Assembly: GCA_015680685.1 (NCBI GenBank)
Contig: MNCI01008581.1
Coordinates: 674,379 to 738,378, forward strand
Length of the DNA: 64,000 nt
Direction of reading: 5' to 3'
DNA from: Gnetum montanum
Lineage: Eukaryota; Streptophyta; Gnetopsida; Gnetales; Gnetaceae
The position numbers were made by a program, and so were the translations under genes. Numbering within the stretch: the stretch's first letter is position 1; each line of letters opens with the position of its first letter. Below the pieces are notes generated by a model. That model ran no database searches. It saw only the letters and a list, made by a program, of their open reading frames with translations, and was not told the origin of the DNA. Shown here piece after piece: positions 56,812-64,000 of the stretch.

Positions 56812-59800
56812 TGGCACCAAAATAAAAATGTCCATAGGAAGGATAACCCTTGCAACCATCGGAGAAGCAGTCTAGAGCTAGAAGGAACCAACAAGAACAA
56901 GGCCAAGAACTACTAGAGGAAACCAATGCATTGGGACCTCTCCATGAGGAACCTGAAGTGGAATCTATTCAAAAAATTCCAAAGGAAGAAGTATCGATAG
57001 AACAATCACAAAGAGGAGAAGTGCTCGGTCCTATGCTTGAGGTCACTTTTACTTAAGCCTACCTTGATACCATTAAGTTCCAAGAGATCCAATAATTAGT
57101 CCTTCAAGAGATCATCTTCAAGTCATTCCTTGAAAAAGCTCCAAAGGATGTCAAGACTTAACTATGAACCTCTTCCATGTGGCCAATCATCATGTCTAGT
57201 GGGGAGTGGTACATGGGAGAAACATACCTATTTTGGAATAATCAAATACTGGGATCCATAGTCAAGACCAAGGACATTCAAGTGTCCTATTCAGCAAAAG
57301 CTATTGCAAAAGCACTTGGGTTGCTTGATGCTAGAACATAGCTGGAAAAATTATCCACACAAGGTAATCCTAAGGCCAAGAAGGAGTGGACCCAATGTTG
57401 TTATGGGGTGGACCATAAGGAGTATTATGCACTCACACTGGTGGAGTGGATTTACTTTAAGATTGTAGCCTATCATCTCAATCCAATGATGAGGCCAAGT
57501 AAGGTGACTACTTACCCTACCTGAGCATGCACCATTCTAACTAGGAAGTTCCCCATTAACCTTCTACAACTGCTATACTTGAAAATTCATAAGCATTTTA
57601 AAGAGAATGAATGTGGAAGGAAGACCCTACCCTTTCCATTCCTTATTAGAAAACTTGGCAAGAGGGCAAGCCTTATTTGCTACTCTAACAATACACGCAA
57701 GCATACTCCTTTGGCCTCATGGTCCGAGATCATGAAAGAGAAGATGCCAATAATGACTCAATTAGAGGAGCTATCACCACTTTCTCAATGTGGTTAGAGG
57801 AAGGTGAAGAGGCAAATATCTTGGTGATGCAACACGAAGGGTGGGAGACAATGGTAGAAGTAGTGGTTGATCATGTCATAGAAGCATTAAATGCATTCAT
57901 GATGTCTGTACTAGACATATCTGCACTTCAATACATGCAAATATCCACAAGCATGGTTAATGGAAAATTAAATGTAGCTTAGCATGAAAAATTATTAGAA
58001 TGACTAGTAGGAACCAAGTAACTGACTCTAGACATTTTTGATCTTCTGGAGAACATCATCACAACCTAGTCAAAGCTGCTAAATACAAGGGGAAGATGCA
58101 TTATTTTGGAGGGGCAACTAAAAATGGCCCAAGAGCATAATCAACACTTATCTATGGAGGTTGCCAAACTTTGTGCCAAACTTGTAGATCAAGCAATCCT
58201 CAACCCAACAGTGACAATGGATGAAGCTATCAAATAGCTTTCAAAATGATTTCAAAAGTTTGAAGAGGAGGTAGTGATGGTCATCTTTAAATAGTCCATA
58301 GAAGAAGCTAAAATGCACTCAATCTAAAAGGACTTGAATCAGATGCACTAAGAGAATGAAGCATTTATTGCACAAAATCATCACCTACGAAATTTTGATG
58401 CTCAGAAATAGTGAATGCAAGAATTACTTCATCAACAGTAAGAGTAGCTTGCTAGGATAAACATTAAATTGAGGAAATTAGCTATAGAAAACTACAATCT
58501 ATTAATGGAGGAGGTACATAGCTTATACCAAAAATCAGCCATCGAGATCATCACTTGGAAGAACGAAGCCCTCAAATTTGACAAAGTGAAGAATCACTAC
58601 AATGAGCAAGTTGGCCTACAAAAGGAAGTGAATGAAAAACAAATTCAAATGATGAAGACAAAACTAAATGAGGACCTATAGCAACTTTAACAATGAAGAG
58701 AGATGTGGTAACCCATCGTTGATGGGATCGATGCCTACAACAAAGAGGATATCTAGTTAAAGGAGTTGCAAATTGAGGAAATGATAGAGTGCATGGAGTT
58801 GACCAATCTTCGTTATGTAAACCTAGCAATGCTAACAGCTAGATGACCATGGTCATTATTGGAGAAATAAGTGGTTAGCTCATATCTACTATACAAGGCT
58901 GAGTTCAAGAACCATAAGGACACTAAGCAAAAGCTTAAGAGTGCTAACCTAAACTAGAACCTCTCAAAGCCTAATTCAGAGACCAATGATCAATTACTGA
59001 GAACCTAGCCAGATGAATGAATAACGAATACAAGCTAAAAGACACAATTAGGGCATTTGACATTAAACACAAATAGTTTGCTACCTAGTTTGTCAATGTA
59101 AAGGAGTTATTTCTAATAATCCCATGTCCTTGGGATGTGCCCATTCTGACCCATGTAACGACGAAAAACGTTGGTTGCTGGAAACACCGAGTGAATTTCC
59201 GTGTACACAGTTCCAACCCCGGATCTATGCAAGGGCTATGCTAGAGAAAATGAATCTGAGGTGCCCTAAACAGTCTTGTCAATCAAACAGGGACTTACTT
59301 AATCAGTAAATTTTGTAATGATCAGATCATGAAATGATGATTTCAATGTGAGCGAATAATATTGATTGGCGAGAAAACCAAATCTGCTTCAAGATCAAAT
59401 TTTGAAAACAGTGATAACGATGTAGATGATGCAAAACGATTGTAAAATCAATGTAAATAAAATGCAAAAAATTGAATTTGGAGAATATGCAATCTCGAGA
59501 TCTGAGATTTAACTTATAGAAAAATATATTGAATACAATGATTGCAAGAAGACTTCGGTTTAGACAAAGTGCATGCCAAGAACAAGAAGCTATTCAGAGA
59601 TAAAACAAACAAAGGCCAATCTACCTTGTTCACTAGCTAGTCTGGGCGCAAAGGGGGTTGGGCTTGAAGCAAGATGTTTGCTAACTTCAAATCTTTGACC
59701 AAAGGAAGATTCTATCTGTCACCGTTGATGTTCTTTCAATTTCTGATTTTCTCTTGTTTTCTCACCAATCTTTGCTAAAATTGTCAACAGTTTCCAACTA

Positions 59801-60381
59801 TTGCCCTCTTTGATCATTGTCAACTAGGGTATTTATAAGGTTAGCATTAGGAGAACAACGTGATTTAGATGACACGTGTCCTGGGCCCACAAAATGTCGT
59901 TGGCTTGATATGCTGTAGTAGAAGCTTGTGGAATTACACTGCTTTATGCTCTAAAGCGTAGTATGGCGTAACCATCCTTCAAGAAAATAGTTCATTTGTT
60001 CTTGTCTTTTACGCTAATCAAACTATCCCGTGACTATGCTACGCTACGCTAGGTAGCGTATCGTGGCGTAATCACTGCCATCACCTGAATTCTGTTACCA
60101 TTGTTGTTGTAGATAAGTCAACTGCGCTGCTTGCATTACGCTACATTACACTGCATAGCATAACACGGTGTAGCATGACAACCCACATTGGGGAAGTTGC
60201 TTGGATAGTGCATGATCTTAGGAGTAAGGAGGAGAAAATGAAAGCATTGCTAGATGCTTTCTACCTCCTACTTGAAGTTACAACAATAGCAAGACAACTA
60301 TAGCCACCTCAACCACCTATGTGTGAAGTCAATGAAGGTCCCTTGGAGCCTTAGGAACCACCACCACTTGTGACCATTTGA
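56811..60381 (+). pseudogene. ORF3 of E, interrupted by solo LTR J
   Basis: The ATG at 56811 and the stop at 60381 enclose about 2.5 kb of ORF3 once J is set aside. The N-terminal part has EQSQRGEVLGPMLEVTF. A middle domain has LVEWIYFKIVAYHLNP and GRKTLPFPFLIRKLG (57579-57797), which lines up with KERIYFKIGTYHLFP in B. A long helical part follows (RKLAIENYNLLMEEVHSLYQ, QVGLQKEVNEKQIQMMKT, 58469-58681). The C-terminus after J reads EGPLEP, stop, EPPPLVTI, comparable to EEPPPP in B and H. No signal peptide or membrane segment is seen. The protein is unknown; a coiled-coil accessory factor is the most I would infer. Several internal stops. Confidence 0.65.
59125..60180 (-). mobile_element. Solo LTR J inside ORF3 of E
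   Basis: The 1056-base insert starts TGTCC and ends TGACA. It is flanked by TCCCA (59120-59124) and ACCCA (60181-60185), a likely 5-base duplication with one change. On either side the ORF3 text of E continues. A TATA box is on the minus strand (CCTTATAAATACCC, about 59827-59840), so the LTR reads leftward. Its U3 (right part) is packed with GCGTA/TACGC words. No internal retroelement sequence remains, as expected after LTR-LTR recombination. Confidence 0.7.
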
Positions 60382-60618
60382 TCTTCTCCATTAGCTTCAC
60401 ACCATCAAGGAACATGCTATCCAATTTTGAAGATTTAAGTCATGGTGTTCAATTTTTTGTCCTGAACACTTTCATTTTTTGTAATGAGTTGATCTGTAAC
60501 TCCATTTTTTGTCACATCAATCAATTTGTTTTGTTTGAAGAAAAGTCATTCAGTAATCCCATACCTTCTTAATTTTGTAAAATAACTCAAGGACGAGTTT
60601 CATTCAATCATGGGGGTA
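60382..60618 (+). other. 3' untranslated region and PPT of E
   Basis: This AT-rich stretch leads to the PPT TCATGGGGGTA (60608-60618), which abuts the 3' LTR. Confidence 0.75.
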
Positions 60619-61558
60619 TGATGAGTCACATTCTATTGATTGCAGAAACGAAACCTCATCGATGTAACCTTATCGTCTAGGCCTCATTGATGAGGCCTAG
60701 TTGATGCATCATATCATGCATTGACATGGCCCTATTAATGTAGTGTCTATAGTCAGCTATAAATATCTGTGTGTAGCTACATTTATGATAAGTAGAGATT
60801 ATAGTTGCAACAGATCTCTTACATTTTTTTCCATTTGAAAGTTAGAATTTTTCCTCTAAGTGCTTGTAATAGGAGTCATTAAGTGTATGAATATTTATTC
60901 AAGCATTATTGTACCTGATCATGACAATGTGTGTGGCAATAAAGATAAGCTTTCTGATAAACCATGCAGTACTTTGGATGCATTAGCTATTTCATTTATG
61001 CATTTAATGTTTCTAGTTATTATTAAATGTTTTTAATTAGTTATTAATTATTTTCTAGTTATTACATTAATGAAGTAATTGAGCCAAATAGATTATGCAC
61101 ATAAGTATGACCACTTCAAGCATAACACATATTCTCTTGGTAATCCTAGCAACATTATTACTTGGTTCATCCAATAGTAGAGCACTTGGTCATCCAATAA
61201 TGGATATGTGGGTTCAAGATGTGTACGAAAAGTGGGAATGGCTACTTATGTTCGGATTAATTAAATGATTAGTTAATTAGTTAATTTATATTAGTTAATC
61301 AAATTCCTTTTTATCTACATTTCAAGTACCCAACTATAAAACATAAAAATAATAAAAACCAAATGCCTCAGTTACACTTAACCATACCAATGAATGTTAC
61401 AAGTGTAACTAGGAAGACAATGATTGACCTTAAGGCTAGATTCACTTCCTAAAGTGCTAGTGCACTAGAAATGACAAAGTCCATTAAATTCAATTGGATC
61501 ATGCATGAATGCTTTGTGATTCGTATGGTTGGTCATAGGGGTACCTTGCCACTCATCA
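60619..61558 (+). repeat. 3' LTR of E
   Basis: 940 bases, TGATGAG to CTCATCA, followed by the ATTAT duplication. The U3 has palindromic words (CCTCATCGATG, GGCCTCATTGATGAGGCC, TTGATGCATCA), then the TATA box GCTATAAATATC near 60757. Read in reverse, its end matches the 5' LTR of A. Confidence 0.93.
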
Positions 61559-62440
61559 ATTATAAAGAAACACATACTCTAGATTTTTTTATAAATATTT
61601 TAATTCAAGGAGCTCTTGTCTAGCATTATCAAGGATTTCTAACTCTTCCCAATTCACTTCTACTTTTTTATGAAAGAGTTGGTACTTAATTTTCTTGATT
61701 TTGTTCACCTTATTGATATAAGAATTTATAAGAAGTTCAACTATTTTCATGCACATTGTTGAACTGGAGGTAACATCTATTGTTAATCACTAGATATCTT
61801 CTTTTTTTGTGGTTGCTACATATAATCACCTTTGGAGGTCTAACATTTTAGCATACTTCTTACATGCTATGATGGATATGCTTTATAAAATCCATATTTT
61901 TTGCACACAATGGCACCCTATGTTCCTATACATAATACATGGAATCCTATTCTTCTCAACCTTCCTAAACTCATTCTCCTTGAAGATTTCTGAGGAGAGG
62001 TCTATGATTCCTAACTTGACATTAATGTCTATAGTCAAGCCCTTTCCATGATAATTGGGAAGTTCCCCTTATAATTGTCCACATACATTACTAATAAATC
62101 CACTAGATATGATGATCCATAAATGGTTGTCACTATATCTTCCACCAATCCTAAGGGAACAATGATGGATTCATTAGCAAGCTTTAATCTAATATTACAT
62201 TTCTTTAGTAGAGGTAGGTTCCAAGTTTTATACATTTCTTAAGAAATTATGTTCATCCTAAAACTTAAGTCTAATAGAGCTTTACATGGATCATTTCCTG
62301 TAATCTATAAGTAAATTAGAGGACTTCTAAGATTATATCTTTTCTTGGGAACATATCCTACATTAATCCATTCTATAATTTCATGCGTTAACATGATAGT
62401 ATGTACATTTTGGGATATTTGATTTGAAGGTTATTTTTTG
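61559..62440 (-). pseudogene. Linker remainder and protease of H, decayed
   Basis: The linker rest runs to about 61800. The protease block (62235-62035) reads WNLPLLKKCNIRLKLANESI, PLGLVEDIVTTIYGSSY and NFPIIMERA. The active-site loop is LLDLSFRMNIIS, the DLS form shared with A. A plus-strand frame at 61809-62051 is antisense and not a gene. Confidence 0.8.
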
Positions 62441-63431
62441 GTGATTTCTAAAGCAATTTATGAAGGATTAGTATCCATAGATACCTATAGGGATTTAGGT
62501 GAACTATTGGTTCTAAAGAAAGTACTTTTTTGAGGCTTACACTTAGAACCACTTGAGTTGTAAGCCATCTATAAGCTCATGGCCCATGTGGCATTGTGTT
62601 ATTGAGGCTACAGTGGAATTTCACCTTGCATAGATAGTTCAGACGGTAAAGTGAAATTATGAGGTATAAAGTGTTGTGATGGATAATGAGTATAAGTGAA
62701 AGGATATTTAGCTTATGGAGTAGTTGCTCTGTGACATTTAGGGGGATAATAGTGATGGAAAAAAGAAGCATGGCTTGTAGAGCCACTAGGAGATAAAGGT
62801 TGTTGGACATGATATCCATATGGGTCTAGTTAACAGTAAAGATATTGCTGCCTTAGTAGTGGCATCCCCCAAAACTATGGGTTTTGCCATTGATGATAAT
62901 TATCTTGAGGTTAAGGTGGTGCTCCACTAGGATAATACTATTTTTGGTGAAGTTGTTGCCTATAATTACCATGTGGATAAGGCAATATCATAGGTGGTTT
63001 CCTTTTTACAAATTTTGAATTCAAGGCATATACCCCAGATTCTTGCAAATGTAAGAAAAATATGACAACATCCCTTACAATGTTCTTATTGGTAGATATC
63101 ACATCCATCTTCATTTTTCTTAGAAGCTACAACCTCATCAACTATGATAGCTTTGCCTTTTTTTTTATATTAGTTCTATCTTGTACTCTTTCTTCTCCTT
63201 CTATTCTTATGTCAATTCCCTTACTCTTTTTTCTCCTTTATAATTTTTGGAGCAGTTTGGAACCTTTCATCCAAAGAGTTCCACATTTTGTTCACCTTAT
63301 CCGATATATCTATGATAGATTTTTTGGATCAACAAGATTTTCTTCATGCCACTCCTTCTAGTGATGCTTCCTCCTTAGAATCACAAAGATGTACCTTCCT
63401 TTTGTGAATGAAGGGGTCTTTGTTATACTCC
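62441..63431 (-). pseudogene. gag of H, C-terminal part, cut by F
   Basis: On the minus strand this is the Pro/Tyr/Gln-rich gag tail (62900-62577), preceded by the degraded Cys/His cluster around 63110-63030 and the charged segment near 63350. It parallels A 3641-4630. The capsid core is beyond F and not visible. The match to A stops at TGTTATACTCC, where F starts. Confidence 0.78.
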
Positions 63432-64000
63432 TGATTAGACGCGGTTCGCACAGGCCACGATATCACAGCTGACGAGACATCGCATCCCCCACGATATCGC
63501 GTACGTGATATTGCATCTTCCCCTACGATATCGCGTACGCGATATCGCAGTCAGTCGCAATTTCTATAAATAAGAGGTGACTCTCCCTCATTTTCATCCC
63601 AATTTTAGAGTAGCAAAGCTCTAGCAGTTTGATCCCTCCAGAGTCATATTCTTTTCCCGTGTCTGCCCGCAGTGTGGTGAGTGTAATTGTACAGTGTCTT
63701 TATTCGAGTGTGACGTACTTGGACACGTACATGATTGGCAATAAAGATCGAGATTACTTCATCATTACAGCATTCACTTAGTTTATTTATTTGTTTGTTT
63801 ATTTAATGTTATTTATTGCTTTCATAGCGCGGTGTGAGTACAACTTGATTATGAGCATCTACGGATGTGTACAGCTAGTCAAGGAATCGGTTACTCATCG
63901 CGATTAGTCTCTCACCCTTAAACTCCTAGAAGCGGAATGAGTACGACTTGATTACGAGCATTTAAGTGTGACTACTTGGTAGCCCAGTGGCGTATCCAGG
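63432..64000 (+). mobile_element. LTR of element F, cut by the window edge
   Basis: It begins TGATTAG inside the gag of H. From about 63545 it matches the reverse complement of the B LTRs: CTATAAATAAGAGGT, then GTGTGACGTACTTGGACA, GAGATTACTTCATCATT and ATTACGAGCATTTAAG. It is the plus-strand 5' end of an LTR, of unknown kind (full element or solo). The candidate left target duplication is ACTCC (63427-63431); its partner is off the window. The sequence looks fresher than H. Confidence 0.85.
63492..63547. promoter_or_regulatory. GATATCGCG palindromes in the U3 of F
   Basis: Bases 63526-63547 form a perfect 22-base palindrome centred on GTAC (CGATATCGCGT and its complement). A near copy lies at 63492-63513. 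The pair sits about 20-70 bases ahead of the TATA box TCTATAAATAAGAGG (63563-63577). The position suggests a transcription-factor binding array; this is inference. Confidence 0.6.

Larger units (their letters stand above)
49315..61558 (+). mobile_element. LTR retrotransposon E (Athila-like, with ORF3), inserted in H
   Basis: This is the fullest element: a remnant of the 5' LTR, gag without its N-terminus, protease, RT, RNase H, integrase, long spacer, full ORF3, PPT and a complete 3' LTR. The flanking ATTAT duplication and the empty site in A prove the insertion. A deletion removed most of the 5' LTR, the PBS and the gag start. A solo LTR (J) sits in ORF3. Confidence 0.93.
61559..63431 (-). 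mobile_element. Element H, 5' segment (linker, protease, gag)
   Basis: This continues H after E and matches A 2773-4630 almost line by line. It ends where the LTR of F begins. The N-terminal gag, PBS and 5' LTR of H would lie beyond F, outside the window. Confidence 0.88.

Noticed and set aside
59124-59309. 61-codon frame starting MSLGCAHSDP
   Set aside because: It lies in the terminal part of solo LTR J, on the strand opposite to its promoter, and has no recognisable domain.
46495-63431. Two separate partial elements on either side of E
   Set aside because: The ATTAT duplication and the unbroken homologous stretch in A (near 2770) show that both sides are one element, H.

Overview
The window looks like intergenic DNA from a large, repeat-rich land-plant genome. 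The plant assignment rests on Athila-like Ty3/gypsy retrotransposons with a tRNA-Asp-type primer site, an RTE-type LINE, a plant-type U2AF35 copy and a GH17 glucanase fragment. Old, deeply nested, AT-rich LTR elements with almost no host genes would fit a gymnosperm, but the sequence does not prove it. No intact host gene, tRNA, rRNA or CRISPR array was seen. Nearly all coding matter is decayed transposon protein, so most coding entries are given as pseudogenes.

Layout. Element A (1-7176, minus) is the 5' half of an Athila-like element with integrase, RNase H, RT, protease, gag, PBS and 5' LTR. 7177-10424 is AT-rich and mostly unreadable. 10425-17450 holds the 3' end of an unrelated LTR element (I), whose LTR is split by element G (13681-16903). 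G carries fragments of two host genes, U2AF35 and GH17, and a 510-base assembly gap. An RTE-type LINE (about 17451-34790, minus) is split by element B (17657-33353, minus, target duplication TCTCC). B is itself split by element C (25272-32423, minus). From 34791 to 63431 lies an older minus-strand element H, close to A. H was cut open by D (36528-46494, plus, duplication GCTAA) and by E (49315-61558, plus, duplication ATTAT). E contains a solo LTR (J, 59125-60180). At 63432 the plus-strand LTR of element F begins and runs off the window.

A, B, C, D, E, F and H belong to one superfamily. Where the ends are visible, most LTRs begin TGATGAG and end CTCATCA. The PBS is a decayed tRNA-Asp site, and the PPT is a TCATGGGGGTA-like tract. 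The gene order is gag, protease, RT, RNase H, integrase, then a long spacer and a downstream ORF (ORF3). ORF3 follows a conserved CAG/ATG splice-acceptor-like site and codes for a helical protein ending in EEPPPP. B keeps gag and ORF3 but lacks all of pol. C keeps gag and protease with a 64-codon ORF3 relic. D has pol with an ORF3 relic. E has both pol and ORF3.

Points most worth a second look: all four RT copies read FMN at the catalytic FMDD box; gag has a conserved C-H-C-H cluster where a CCHC knuckle would be expected; B and E have a promoter-like module ahead of ORF3 that copies the module in their own LTRs; short palindromes fill the U3 of several unrelated LTR families; and two host-gene fragments lie side by side in G.
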